A DNA stretch of 46,171 nt from Pseudomonas fluorescens (GTDB lineage Bacteria > Pseudomonadota > Gammaproteobacteria > Pseudomonadales > Pseudomonadaceae), in NCBI RefSeq assembly GCF_902497745.1, contig NZ_CABVHJ010000003.1, positions 1-46,171 of the forward strand, written 5' to 3'. The position numbers were made by a program, and so were the translations under genes. Each line of letters begins with the position of its first letter. Position 1 is the stretch's first letter. Positions 17,534 through 25,742 of this stretch are shown one piece after another. The notes beneath the pieces were generated by a model. The model saw only the letters and a program-made list of their open reading frames with translations, did no database searches and was not told the DNA's origin.

Positions 17534-18340
17534 TTGAAAGCGCTCATTGTGTTCGGGGCCATGCTGCTGAGCATGCCCTTGTCTGCCGCACAGCTGGATC
17601 TGCAGCTGGGCGCAAACAGCCGCACCTGGCAGACCGAGGAATTACTCAAGCATCCTCAGGTACAAACCCTCACTATCAAAAACGATGTGTCCTACAAGAA
17701 GGACATGACCTATCGCGCCGTGCCCGTGGCCGCGCTGCTGACCGGGATCAAACCGCAGGATCACCTGCAAGCGGTGGCGCTGGACGGATTCGCAGCCGAG
17801 CTGGCCGCAGCGCCGCTGCTCAACGCAAAAGGCGCACGGGCGTGGCTGGCCATTGAGGATCCGACTCAGCCGTGGCCAGCGCTGTCGGAAGGCAAGCACA
17901 GCGCCGGGCCGTTCTATCTGGTCTGGACCGATCCGCAGGCCGGCAATATCAGCCCGGAGCAATGGCCGTTCGAAGTCGCGAGCATCAAGCGTATGGCGCC
18001 GGTGGCCGAGCGTTTCCCTGCCCTGCTGCCGGATCCTGCGCTGAAGGCGGATGACCCGGTAAACCAAGGGTTCGCGCTGTTTCAGAAAAACTGTCTGGCG
18101 TGTCACCGATTGAACGGTGCGGGGGATGCGCAATTCGGGCCGGACTTGAACATTCCGTATAACCCGACCGAGTATTTCAGCGCGGATTTCTTGAAGCGCT
18201 ACATTCGCGATCCGCAGAGTTTGCGTCAGTGGCCGCAGGCGAAGATGCCAGGGTTTTCGGAGGCGGTGTTGCCGGAGGGGGATTTGCAGATGTTGGTGGG
18301 ATATTTGAAACACATGGCCGGGCGCAAGGTTAAGCCGTAA
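17534..18340 (+). CDS. Exported c-type cytochrome with N-terminal molybdopterin-oxidoreductase-like domain
   Basis: A 268-residue periplasmic protein. The N terminus (KALIVFGAMLLSMPLSAAQ) is a signal peptide. Residues 20-165 resemble the substrate domain that accompanies molybdopterin oxidoreductases (VAALLTGIKPQDHLQAVALDGF, AWLAIEDPTQPWP, GPFYLVWTDP). The C-terminal 90 residues are a mono-heme cytochrome c with CLACH as heme site (near residue 200) and a distal Met in AKMPGFSE. I chose the TTG at 17534, which has GGACGG upstream and gives a basic n-region. ATG at 17519 and ATG at 17492 are in frame, but would put acidic residues before the signal. It probably passes electrons in the periplasm; the partner is unknown. 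Confidence 0.85.
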   Translation: MKALIVFGAMLLSMPLSAAQLDLQLGANSRTWQTEELLKHPQVQTLTIKNDVSYKKDMTYRAVPVAALLTGIKPQDHLQAVALDGFAAELAAAPLLNAKGARAWLAIEDPTQPWPALSEGKHSAGPFYLVWTDPQAGNISPEQWPFEVASIKRMAPVAERFPALLPDPALKADDPVNQGFALFQKNCLACHRLNGAGDAQFGPDLNIPYNPTEYFSADFLKRYIRDPQSLRQWPQAKMPGFSEAVLPEGDLQMLVGYLKHMAGRKVKP

Positions 18341-18350
18341 CGCCATTTCC

Positions 18351-18443
18351 CCTGTGGGAGCGAGCCTGCTCGCGAAAGCGGCGTGTCAGACACTGCATCA
18401 GTGACTGATAAACCGCCTTCGCGAGCAGGCTCGCTCCCACAGG
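18351..18443. repeat. REPIN (GTGGGAGCGAGC family), copy 2
   Basis: Two inverted REPs with ends CCTGTGGGAGCG and CGCTCCCACAGG and a 40-base middle. It lies between the convergent cytochrome and transglutaminase genes. Confidence 0.93.
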
Positions 18444-18453
18444 AGTACGGCGT

Positions 18454-19257
18454 TTACTGTTGTTGTACGGAGATAACGGGGGTCGGCGAGACAAATACCT
18501 TCGCATGCATCTGCTCACACCCACCGCCCCGGCGCATGCCGCGCACCGGGCAGGCATCCAGATAATCCAGACCCACCGCCAGTTTCAGGTGCCGCTCCGG
18601 CCGCGCCAGTTCATTGGTCACGTCAAAGCTGTACCAGGCGTCATCCAGCCAGGCTTCCGCCCAGGCATGGCTGGCCAGATGCTCGCAATCTTCGCTGTAC
18701 AAATAGCCCGACACATAACGCGACGGCACGCCCAGACTGCGCGCACAGGCGAGAAACGCATGGGTGTGATCCTGACAAACCCCGGCGCGCCCGGCGAAAG
18801 CGTCCGCCGCGCTGGTGTCGACTTCGGTGGAACCCGGCGTGTAGGTCATGTGCTGATTCAAACCGTGCATCAGATCGATCAGCGCGGTGCGATCGCGCCG
18901 CTGCTTGCAGGATCTCTCGGCGAACGCGCGCAATGCCTCGTCGGCCTCGGTCAATCGGGTAAAGCGCAGGAACGGCAGCGCCGACTGGCTCTCATGCTCG
19001 GCTTCGCGCAGCTCGTCGATATCAACCTGCCCGCGCGCGCCGATGATGATCGCCTCGTGCGGCTCGTCCATGGTCAGTACATGCAGGATATTGCCGAACG
19101 GATCGAGTTGCGCACGCACCGGACGCGGCAGGTCGAGTTGCCAGCTCAACACGTGTTGACGTTCGCTGTCGTGGGGGGTCAGTCGCAGGTACTGGATGCT
19201 CGCCCGCACCTGATCTTCGTAGTGATAGGTGGTCTCGTGGCTTATGGAAAGTCTCAT
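18454..19257 (-). CDS. Transglutaminase-like family protein
   Basis: A 267-residue cytoplasmic protein with an N-terminal bacterial transglutaminase-like beta domain (MRLSISHETTYHYEDQVRAS) and a transglutaminase core. The Cys-His-Asp triad is visible: Cys in GRAGVCQDHTHAFLACAR, His in ASHAWAEAWL and Asp in WYSFDVTNE. It is the last gene of a three-gene operon with an alpha-E protein, whose stop it overlaps by 4 bases, and a circularly permuted ATP-grasp enzyme. In this conserved trio the ATP-grasp protein is thought to form, and the transglutaminase-like protein to cleave or transfer, peptide-type bonds. The substrate is not known to me. The start is set by the overlap and the conserved N terminus; the frame could extend 24 codons upstream. 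Confidence 0.92.
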   Translation of the reverse strand: MRLSISHETTYHYEDQVRASIQYLRLTPHDSERQHVLSWQLDLPRPVRAQLDPFGNILHVLTMDEPHEAIIIGARGQVDIDELREAEHESQSALPFLRFTRLTEADEALRAFAERSCKQRRDRTALIDLMHGLNQHMTYTPGSTEVDTSAADAFAGRAGVCQDHTHAFLACARSLGVPSRYVSGYLYSEDCEHLASHAWAEAWLDDAWYSFDVTNELARPERHLKLAVGLDYLDACPVRGMRRGGGCEQMHAKVFVSPTPVISVQQQ

Positions 19258-20204
19258 GCAGCCTCCAGGTAGGAACTGTGAATGGCGTTGCCCAACTGGC
19301 GCACCAGCGGGATGAATTCGGTCAGCCACGCGTGCAGGCCTTCCTCGAGAATTTCGTTGATGCCGGTGTAGCGCAGACGCGCATCCATTTCCGCTGCCAA
19401 GCGTTGCGCGGGTCGACCGTTAGCGCCGGGCAGTTGCGCAAGAATCTGGTCGATTTCTTCGGTACAGGCCCTTAGCGAGCGCGGTACATCGGCACGCAAC
19501 AGCAGTAACTCGGCAACATGCCGGGCGCCCGGCGCATCGCGGTAGATTTCGGTGTAGGCCTCGAATGACGATAAGGCACGCAGCAAGGCACTCCACTGGT
19601 AATACGCGTGGGCCGTGCCATCGCTGACCGCTTCGGCCTGATCGCCGGCCATTTCATAACGTGCATCGAGCAGTCGCAGGGTGTTGTCGGCGCGCTCGAT
19701 AAAGGTGCCGAGACGAATAAAGCGAAACGCATCGTTACGCATGATCGTGCCGTACGACGCACCACGGAACAGGTGCGAACGCTCCTTGATCCATTCGCAA
19801 AAGCGGCTCATGCCGTAGCGGCTCAGGCCCTGTTCGGCGATCCCGCGAATCTCCAGCCACGTCGCGTTGATGTTTTCCCACATGTCTGCGGTGATGCGTC
19901 CGCGTACCGCGTGAGCACTGGCCCGCGCCGCGCCGAGGCAGCTGTAGATGCTCGCCGGGTTGGCCGCATCGAGGGCAAAAAAGTGCAACAGACGTTCGGC
20001 ATGCAACGCCCCGTGACGCTCCAGATAATCATCAAGGGTGCCGGTGATCAGCAGCGGCATGGCCAGTTCGTGCAGTCCATCGCCGCGACCGTCCTGCGGC
20101 ATCAGCGACAGCGAATAACTGATATCGAGCATCCGTGCGAGGTTTTCCGCCCGCTCCAGGTAACGCGACATCCAATACAGATCCGAGGCAGTTCTACTTA
20201 ACAT
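19254..20204 (-). CDS. Alpha-E domain-containing protein
   Basis: A 316-residue all-helical protein of the alpha-E (DUF403) family. The family start MLSRTASDLYWMSRYLERAENLARML is followed by the repeated acidic helical segments typical of the fold (RGITADMWENINATW region, FIRLGTFIERADNTLRLLDARYE). It has no known catalytic motif and is found almost always beside a circularly permuted ATP-grasp protein and a transglutaminase, as here. It starts 12 bases after the ATP-grasp stop and overlaps the transglutaminase by 4 bases (ATGA), so the three are translated as one unit. Confidence 0.94.
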   Translation of the reverse strand: MLSRTASDLYWMSRYLERAENLARMLDISYSLSLMPQDGRGDGLHELAMPLLITGTLDDYLERHGALHAERLLHFFALDAANPASIYSCLGAARASAHAVRGRITADMWENINATWLEIRGIAEQGLSRYGMSRFCEWIKERSHLFRGASYGTIMRNDAFRFIRLGTFIERADNTLRLLDARYEMAGDQAEAVSDGTAHAYYQWSALLRALSSFEAYTEIYRDAPGARHVAELLLLRADVPRSLRACTEEIDQILAQLPGANGRPAQRLAAEMDARLRYTGINEILEEGLHAWLTEFIPLVRQLGNAIHSSYLEAA

Positions 20205-20216
20205 GGCAAGCTTCCT

Positions 20217-21626
20217 TCAATCCTCGACCACCCAGGTGTCCTTGGTTCCACCGCCCTGAGAGGAGTTCACCACCAGAGAGCCTTCGCGCAGCGCGACGCG
20301 GGTCAAACCGCCGGGCACCACGCGGGTTTCGCGCCCGGACAAGACAAACGGACGCAAGTCGATATGGCGCGGCGCGATGCCGTTTTCGACAAAGGTCGGA
20401 CAAGTCGACAGCGACAGCGTTGGTTGCGCGATATAGGCGTGTGGCTTGGCTTTGATGCGCTCGCGGAACGCGTCGATTTCCGCCTTCGTCGACGCCGGCC
20501 CGACGAGCATGCCGTAACCACCGGAGCCTTGGGTTTCCTTGACCACCAGATCTGGAAGATTGGCCAGCACATGGGAAAGTTCAGACGGGTTGCGGCACTG
20601 CCAGGTCGGCACGTTCTTCAGGATCGGTTCTTCGTCCAGGTAAAAACGGATCATGTCAGTGACAAACGGATATACCGATTTGTCGTCCGCCACGCCGGTG
20701 CCGATGGCGTTGGCCAGTACTACGTTGCCCGAACGATAGGACGACAGCAGCCCCGGCACGCCAAGCATTGAGTCCGGGTTGAACGCCAGCGGGTCGAGGA
20801 ATGCGTCATCGAGGCGGCGGTAAATCACGTCCACCGCTTTCGGGCCGTCGGTGGTGCGCATGAAGACCTTGTCATCACGCACGAACAGATCCGCACCCTC
20901 GACCAGTTCAACGCCCATTTCCCGCGCGAGAAACGCATGCTCGAAGAACGCGCTGTTGAAGCGCCCCGGCGTCAGCACCACCACACTTGGATCATCGATG
21001 GGACTTGAGCTTTTCAGGGTGTCGAGCAACAGGTTCGGGTAGTGATCGATCGGTGCGATACGTTGCGCGGCGAACAGCTCCGGGAACAGGCGCATCATCA
21101 TCTTGCGGTCTTCGAGCATGTAGCTGACGCCGCTCGGTGTGCGCAGGTTGTCTTCAAGCACGTAATAGGTGCCGTCGCCATCGCGCACCAGATCGACGCC
21201 GGAGATGTGCGAATAGATATCGCGGTGCAGATCCAGACCTTGCATCGCCAACTGATATTGCTCGTTGGCCAGCACCTGTTCGGCGGGAATGATCCCGGCC
21301 TTGATGATGCGCTGCTCGTGATAGAGGTCGGCGAGGAACATGTTCAGCGCCTTGACCCGCTGAATGCAGCCGCGCTCAACGATCCGCCATTCGCTGGCGG
21401 GGATGCTGCGCGGAATGGTGTCGAAAGGAATCAGGCGCTCGGTGCCCTGCTCGTCGCCATAGAGCGTGAAGGTGATGCCGGCGCGATGGAACAGCAAGTC
21501 AGCCTCACGTCGCCGCTGGGCCAGCAGCTCGTCAGGCGTATCGGCCAGCCATCGGGCAAACTCCCGATAATGCGGGCGAACCTGGCCGCCGGCATCGTAC
21601 ATCTCATCAAAATAGGTGCGGATCAT
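20217..21626 (-). CDS. Circularly permuted type 2 ATP-grasp protein
   Basis: A 469-residue member of the circularly permuted ATP-grasp family (formerly DUF404/DUF407). These enzymes join a carboxylate to an amine or thiol with ATP. The N-terminal part (MIRTYFDEMYDAGGQVRPHY) and the segment YYVLEDNLRTPSGVSYMLEDR, which supplies metal and ATP ligands, are typical. So are VVKETQGSGGYGMLVGP, the glycine-rich ATP loop, and the C-terminal SSQGGGTKDTWVVED. The ATG is preceded by a strong AAGGAG, which decides the start against a longer frame to 21716. It is the first gene of the operon with the alpha-E and transglutaminase-like genes and probably sets their expression. Confidence 0.94.
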   Translation of the reverse strand: MIRTYFDEMYDAGGQVRPHYREFARWLADTPDELLAQRRREADLLFHRAGITFTLYGDEQGTERLIPFDTIPRSIPASEWRIVERGCIQRVKALNMFLADLYHEQRIIKAGIIPAEQVLANEQYQLAMQGLDLHRDIYSHISGVDLVRDGDGTYYVLEDNLRTPSGVSYMLEDRKMMMRLFPELFAAQRIAPIDHYPNLLLDTLKSSSPIDDPSVVVLTPGRFNSAFFEHAFLAREMGVELVEGADLFVRDDKVFMRTTDGPKAVDVIYRRLDDAFLDPLAFNPDSMLGVPGLLSSYRSGNVVLANAIGTGVADDKSVYPFVTDMIRFYLDEEPILKNVPTWQCRNPSELSHVLANLPDLVVKETQGSGGYGMLVGPASTKAEIDAFRERIKAKPHAYIAQPTLSLSTCPTFVENGIAPRHIDLRPFVLSGRETRVVPGGLTRVALREGSLVVNSSQGGGTKDTWVVED

Positions 21627-21821
21627 GCCGTACTCCTTGTCACCCGGACATACAGGCCTTCGCAAAGCCCGTGCCATCGGCATAAACGCTTTGATTTCAA
21701 TCGGTTGGATATTCACGCCACAGGCGCCGCACCATTCCTGTGCGGCAAATGCCCCAACCGGATTGCCCCCGCTTCATTGCGACGCACTGCATCGCCTATC
21801 ACCAGCATAGTCAGAGTTGAT

Positions 21822-21850
21822 TTCACTGCCCGGCGCTGCCTGCGGATAAT
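21822..21850 (+). promoter_or_regulatory. Candidate sigma-70 promoter of the small RNA
   Basis: -35 TTCACT (21822-21827), a 17-base spacer and -10 GATAAT (21845-21850). Transcription would start near 21857. Confidence 0.4.
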
Positions 21851-21856
21851 CCGCGC

Positions 21857-22008
21857 ATTCGCTGCAAAACTTCCCCGCGCACCGCGCCGCGAAGTCGCCA
21901 GCTCAACTGAACTGGACTGCCCTCGCAGCCCGCCCCGCTGTAACCCTGACCGGTTTCCTCTCCTTATCGGTCTTCCCTTTTAGCCACCCTCTCCGGTGGC
22001 TTTTTTTT
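21857..22008 (+). ncRNA. Possible small RNA of about 150 nt
   Basis: The stretch lies between a promoter-like pair and a strong rho-independent terminator, with no open frame that ends there. The 3' part is pyrimidine-rich (CCGGTTTCCTCTCCTTATCG), contains a GACCG...CGGTC hairpin, and runs into GCCACC-CTCTCC-GGTGGC followed by eight T residues, the terminal structure of Hfq-binding sRNAs. The last part reminds me of the Pseudomonas P16/RgsA class, but I cannot confirm this and give no name. It is divergent from the ATP-grasp operon. The start is a guess from the -10 box. Confidence 0.45.
21982..22008 (+). terminator. Rho-independent terminator of the possible small RNA
   Basis: AGCCACC and GGTGGCT pair around a 6-base loop, and the stem runs into a run of T residues. 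There is no plus-strand protein gene upstream that it could serve. Confidence 0.85.
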
Positions 22009-22113
22009 GCCTCGGTTTCTTGTTTCAGGGTTTTGCCACGGCGCTTTGCGCACGCTTGAAACGACAACGGCCAACCCGAAGGTCAGCCGTTGTTCAACAA
22101 ATGAAACCCGAGA

Positions 22114-22461
22114 TCAGTTCAAACGGTGACGATTGCGCACCTCCTGCTTCACGCCCCAGCCTTCGATAATGCCGCCCAGAGGTTCAACCACGGCAGAGAA
22201 TCCCTGCTCGAAGTCACCGATATCGTCATAGGTCGCGTACATCACTTTGCTTAATTCCAGCGCCCACGCACCGTCATCACGCACGCTGACCTGGGCATTG
22301 ATGGATTCACCGCGAAATTTGCCTGCCGCCCTGCGCGCCCGCTCCTCGTCCGGGAAAATCGCGTAGAACTCGATGGGATGGAATCGGGAAAAATCGAAAC
22401 CGCCTTCTTTCATGCGGCGCAGAACATTGCTGCTGATGTCTTCTTGATAGGCTGTGCTCAT
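22114..22461 (-). CDS. rraB: RraB family ribonuclease E inhibitor-like protein
   Basis: A 115-residue RraB-type protein. RraB binds RNase E in the degradosome and alters which RNAs are cut. The typical parts are the N-terminal helix (SSNVLRRMKEGGFDFSRFHPIEFYAIFPDEERARRAA region), the SINAQVSVRDDGAWALELSKVMYATYDDI ferredoxin-like half, and FEQGFSAVVEPLGGIIEGWGVKQE at the end. The ATG at 22461 with GAGGGGGA upstream is chosen, although the frame is open to 22572. It is a single-gene unit. Confidence 0.85.
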   Translation of the reverse strand: MSTAYQEDISSNVLRRMKEGGFDFSRFHPIEFYAIFPDEERARRAAGKFRGESINAQVSVRDDGAWALELSKVMYATYDDIGDFEQGFSAVVEPLGGIIEGWGVKQEVRNRHRLN

Positions 22462-22670
22462 GAATCGTCCCCCTCGCATAGATGGATAGACTTTCCGTAT
22501 TCCCGCCCCGGGCCTCTGGCCAAAGTACGACGGCAACGTGGTTGCACGCGGGAACAAGCATGTAGCTGACAAGACCAGACCTTAGCGATCCGTTCGCTGA
22601 TCTCGCTTGCAGAGTAGCCCCAAGATAGAGCTGCTGCCAAGGCCTGGTTGCTTCGGATGAAGGAAGATTT

Positions 22671-22904
22671 TCAGATTGGAGTGATGCTGCGGATCTTGAT
22701 GCTATTTTGGGTTTCGAGGCTTTTGACGCCAGCATCGGGGGTTCGCCCTTCCAGATCGTTGAGATCCAGTTTGGCGGCGACGGGCAGGAGCCGTTCCTTG
22801 ATCAATCGAGCGGCCTCATCGTCGGTGGGGCATTCCGCGCGCTCGAACACCTCATCGACAATTTCACCATGATCGTCCACGAAAGTGACTTTCCACTTTT
22901 GCAT
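22671..22904 (-). CDS. Small conserved hypothetical protein (77 aa)
   Basis: I do not recognise a named family. The protein starts MQKWKVTFVDDHGEIVDEVFE, reads like a single small alpha/beta domain with many acidic residues, and ends KIRSITPI. A strong GAGGAGG 6-10 bases before the ATG decides the start; the longer frame to 23120 runs through a REPIN and is rejected. No signal peptide or membrane segment is seen. It is monocistronic, between rraB and speE, and probably cytoplasmic. Confidence 0.8.
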   Translation of the reverse strand: MQKWKVTFVDDHGEIVDEVFERAECPTDDEAARLIKERLLPVAAKLDLNDLEGRTPDAGVKSLETQNSIKIRSITPI

Positions 22905-23031
22905 CGGTGCCTCCTCGATCAAACCCGCAAATGGGCTTACACCTAAATCGACTGGTGCGCCGAAAGTTGGTTCAAAAGGATTACAGCGCACGAACATGAA
23001 TAAAACGACATCTACATTACGGGGAAGCAAA

Positions 23032-23121
23032 TGTGGGAGCGAGCTTGCTCGCGAAAGCGGTTTTTCATTCAACAAATATGTTGGCTGACAGTCCGATTTC
23101 GCGAGCAAGCTCGCTCCCACA
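23032..23121. repeat. REPIN (GTGGGAGCGAGC family), copy 3
   Basis: Inverted REP pair with the variant core GAGCTTGCTCGCG and a middle of about 38 bases. It lies between speE and the small hypothetical gene. Confidence 0.93.
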
Positions 23122-23140
23122 GGGGTTTTGCAGTGTTCTT

Positions 23141-24016
23141 TTAGTCGTTGCTTGGCTTGTTGATCGCCTGCAGCACGTATTGTGGCAAGGCGAACGCGCC
23201 GATGTGGATTTCCGGGTTGTAGTAGCGGGTGACGATGCCGCTGCCGATGAAGCGCTGCTGCAGGGTTTCACGGCTCAGCTTGCGGTAAGCCGGGTTGGTC
23301 GAGCCCCAGGCAAAGGTCATCGAGCCGCCGATGTAGGTCGGCACTGCGGCTTGATAGAAGTGCCAGTCCGGGAACAGGCTGTTCAGGCGACCGGCGGTGG
23401 TTTTCACTTCGTCGATCTGCATGAACGGCGTGCCGTTCTGAGTCACGAGGATGCCGCCCTCGTTCAGGCAGCGGTGGCACGCCTGGTAGAAGTTTTCCGA
23501 GAACAGCACTTCGCCCGGGCCGATCGGGTCGGTGGAGTCAGAGATGATCACGTCGAACTTTTCCGTGGTGGTGGCGACGAAACGCATGCCGTCGTCGATC
23601 ACCAGATTCAGACGTGGATCGTCGTAGGCGCCGCTTGAGTGGTTCGGCAGGAACTCTTTGCACATGTCGACCACGGTGCCGTCGATCTCAACCATGGTGA
23701 TGTGTTCAACGCCGGCGTGCTTGGTCACTTCGCGCAGCATGCCGCCGTCACCACCGCCGATGATCAGCACGCGCTTGGCGCTGCCGTGGGCGAGGATCGG
23801 CACGTGAGTGAGCATTTCGTGATAGATGAATTCGTCGGCTTCGGTAGTCTGGATCACGCCGTCCAGCGCCATGACGCGGCCCATGCGCGGGTTCTGGAAA
23901 ATCACCAGGTGCTGGTGTTCGGTGCGCACTTCGTGCAGCAGTTTTTCCATGCGAAAACGCTGGCCGTAGCCTTCGTAGAGGGTTTCCAGGTACTCGCTGG
24001 TTTTGGTAACGGTCAT
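23141..24016 (-). CDS. speE: Spermidine synthase
   Basis: A 291-residue aminopropyltransferase that makes spermidine from putrescine and decarboxylated S-adenosylmethionine in the cytoplasm. The glycine-rich cofactor loop [15 protein letters not shown] (about 79-93) is followed by [24 protein letters not shown], and the catalytic [18 protein letters not shown], with the Asp in the usual place. The ATG at 24016 begins the usual [21 protein letters not shown] start; an upstream frame to 24082 lacks support. Other product release genes are not beside it. The methylthioadenosine it forms is recycled by the mtn genes 4 to 7 kb downstream, which is a sensible neighbourhood. Confidence 0.96.
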   Translation of the reverse strand: MTVTKTSEYLETLYEGYGQRFRMEKLLHEVRTEHQHLVIFQNPRMGRVMALDGVIQTTEADEFIYHEMLTHVPILAHGSAKRVLIIGGGDGGMLREVTKHAGVEHITMVEIDGTVVDMCKEFLPNHSSGAYDDPRLNLVIDDGMRFVATTTEKFDVIISDSTDPIGPGEVLFSENFYQACHRCLNEGGILVTQNGTPFMQIDEVKTTAGRLNSLFPDWHFYQAAVPTYIGGSMTFAWGSTNPAYRKLSRETLQQRFIGSGIVTRYYNPEIHIGAFALPQYVLQAINKPSND

Positions 24017-24136
24017 GGTGAAGTGCTCCGATGAATGCGCGGGCGTCAATCGTGGGGACGATTGCCCGGGAAAGGCGCGCATTCTACGTTGCCGAAGATG
24101 ACAGGTCGAACCTCACTTCATCGGCAAACCACAATC

Positions 24137-24225
24137 CCTGTAGGAGCTGCCGAAGGCTGCGATCTTTTGACGTTGATTTTTAAAAGCAAGATCAAAAGAT
24201 CGCAGCCTTCGGCAGCGCCTACAGG
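24137..24225. repeat. REPIN of second family (TAGGAGCTGCCGAAGGCTGC), copy 1
   Basis: Two inverted copies of TAGGAGCTGCCGAAGGCTGC plus GATCTTTTG, with a 22-base AT-rich middle. It lies between speE and the PLDc_N gene. It is a different REP family from GTGGGAGCGAGC. Confidence 0.9.
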
Positions 24226-24246
24226 GGTATTGCGGTGTTAGCTGAT

Positions 24247-24438
24247 TCAGATCCGCACGTTGCCCCGTGGTCCGGCAATCGCCCAGATGATCAGGCCCAG
24301 CACTGGCAGGAGGATGATCAGCAGCACCCAGACGATTTTCATCCCGGTGGTCGCGCCGCTTTTCAACACGTTGATGATGGCCCAGATGTCGAGGGCAAGA
24401 ATGATCAGGCCAATCAGACCGTTGAACGTGGAACCCAT
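24247..24438 (-). CDS. Small PLDc_N domain membrane protein
   Basis: A 63-residue inner-membrane protein with two hydrophobic helices (GLIGLIILALDIWAIINVL and KIVWVLLIILLPVLGLIIWAI) joined by a short polar turn, ending in AGPRGNVRI. This is the phospholipase D-like N-terminal membrane module found alone in many proteobacteria. ATG at 24438 has GGAGCGA upstream; a start at 24462 is possible. The function is unknown. It is probably monocistronic. Confidence 0.85.
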   Translation of the reverse strand: MGSTFNGLIGLIILALDIWAIINVLKSGATTGMKIVWVLLIILLPVLGLIIWAIAGPRGNVRI

Positions 24439-24509
24439 GGTGTCGCTCCAGAATAGTGGCATGCACTTTTAGGATAGACGGTCGCGCGCAGGGTTCCCTT
24501 TTATTGCGT

Positions 24510-25040
24510 TCAGACGTGAACGGCGATCTTCAAGGCTTCCAGCGAAGGAGCGGCGGCAATGCCGACTTCGGCGCACAACTCCAGCACGCGTGGCACGTCG
24601 TTGCCGTAGACCAAAACCATCTGCAGTTCGTCGTCGAGCAACTGGCTGAAGTTCATCAGCGTGTAGCCGCCGTTTTCCTTGTTCATGCTGCTCATCTGCA
24701 CCTGGATGCGGTTGAGCGCGACCAGCGCTTCGGTCTTGGCCAGTTGCTTGGGCTTGAGGTTGAAATCCACACCCGGGCCGAACGAGGCGACGATCTGCGC
24801 GAACAGGTCAACGTAGGTGTCAGCCTGGAACAGCACGGTTTCCGGCAGGCTGCCGACCACGACCCACTCACCCAGCGGGATCGGGAAGGTGTCGTCGTAG
24901 TTGATGTCGGGGTTGGCTGCCAGAAAAGCATCGGCATCGGCGTAGGCCTGTGCCGCTTCGTCGGCGACTTTCAGGATCTCGTCCTCGCCCATGCAGCCGG
25001 AGCTGATTTTGCTGATGAGTTCGACGAGCGCGGCTTTCAT
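24510..25040 (-). CDS. Conserved hypothetical protein (176 aa)
   Basis: A soluble, acidic protein of a family that I do not name with confidence. It starts MKAALVELISKISSGCMGEDE and shows a helical N-terminal part (residues 1-45), then an alpha/beta region with EWVVVGSLPETVLFQADTY, and a C-terminal part MNFSQLLDDELQMVLVYGNDVPRVLELCAEVG. No catalytic motif, signal peptide or membrane span is visible. The ATG at 25040 has GGAGGGCG-like sequence upstream. The gene follows the ankyrin protein gene on the same strand with an 86-base gap, so they may be co-transcribed. Confidence 0.75.
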   Translation of the reverse strand: MKAALVELISKISSGCMGEDEILKVADEAAQAYADADAFLAANPDINYDDTFPIPLGEWVVVGSLPETVLFQADTYVDLFAQIVASFGPGVDFNLKPKQLAKTEALVALNRIQVQMSSMNKENGGYTLMNFSQLLDDELQMVLVYGNDVPRVLELCAEVGIAAAPSLEALKIAVHV

Positions 25041-25126
25041 GAGGGCGGATCCTGTGGCGAAGGTGAATTTCGAGGGCGCGAAGGATAACGCATTCTCCCT
25101 TTCGCCACAGTCCATCAGAATGGATT

Positions 25127-25645
25127 TCAGCCCGACAGTTTTTCCAGCTGCGCAGTGGTGTCGACTGCGCCCATGGTGCGGGCCGCGTCCAGCGCCGTGA
25201 CGCCATTGGCATCCTTGGCTTGCGGATTGGCGCCTTTGCTGATCAGGTAATCAACGATTTCCACACGGTTAAACATCGCCGCCATCATCAGCGCCGTACG
25301 TCCATCGAACGACGAGCCTTCAATCTCGGCGCCCGCCTCGACCAACGCCTTGACCACCGCCAGATCGCCTTTGAACGCCGCACCGGCAATCGGGCTCTGG
25401 CCGTTGCCATTGCGCATTTCCGGGTCAGCCTTGTGTTTAAGCAGTACGTTCACCGCATCGACATGGCCGTAGTAACTGGCCAGCATCAGCAGCGTGTCAC
25501 CCTTGCTGTTTTTCAGGTTGACCGGCAAACCGGCGGTGACCAGGCGATCGAGCATCTCGGCATCACCGTCGCGCGCCTTGTTGAAAACCTGCTCGGTGAA
25601 TTCGGCAGCTTCTTCAGGGGTCATCTGGCGGCTTTGGTCGGACAT
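25127..25645 (-). CDS. Ankyrin repeat protein
   Basis: A 172-residue protein made of about four ankyrin repeats. After an N-terminal helix (TPEEAAEFTEQVFNKARDGDAEMLDRL) come repeat cores GDTLLMLASYYGHVDAVNVLL, GQSPIAGAAFKGDLAVVKALV, GRTALMMAAMFNRVEIVDYLI and GVTALDAARTMGAVDTTAQLE. Such repeats bind other proteins; no enzyme domain is joined. There is no signal peptide, so it probably works in the cytoplasm. Similar small ankyrin proteins are common in Pseudomonas, often beside catalase or stress genes, which are not seen here. The start ATG follows GGAG-like sequence. Confidence 0.92.
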   Translation of the reverse strand: MSDQSRQMTPEEAAEFTEQVFNKARDGDAEMLDRLVTAGLPVNLKNSKGDTLLMLASYYGHVDAVNVLLKHKADPEMRNGNGQSPIAGAAFKGDLAVVKALVEAGAEIEGSSFDGRTALMMAAMFNRVEIVDYLISKGANPQAKDANGVTALDAARTMGAVDTTAQLEKLSG

Positions 25646-25742
25646 GGGGCAACTCCACTTTCGGTCAATCGGAAAGCCGACAGTTTCCCGAGCGAGACGG
25701 TGGCTGTCACCCCCTTTTTCTCAAGCCGGCTCATAGCCAGAT

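Larger units (their letters stand above)
21627..22113. other. Regulatory gap with a possible small RNA gene
   Basis: No protein gene is supported. The gap carries the promoter region of the ATP-grasp operon (minus strand) and, on the plus strand, a promoter-like pair and a strong terminator that together delimit a possible small RNA (21857-22008). The part 22010-22110 holds only the downstream sequence of rraB. Confidence 0.5.

Noticed and set aside
21042..21983. 313-codon plus-strand frame ending at the terminator
   Set aside because: It is mostly antisense to the ATP-grasp gene and has no motif. The terminator fits a small RNA better.
22905..23120. N-terminal extension of the 77-residue protein
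   Set aside because: The extension crosses a REPIN, and a strong ribosome site lies at the inner ATG.
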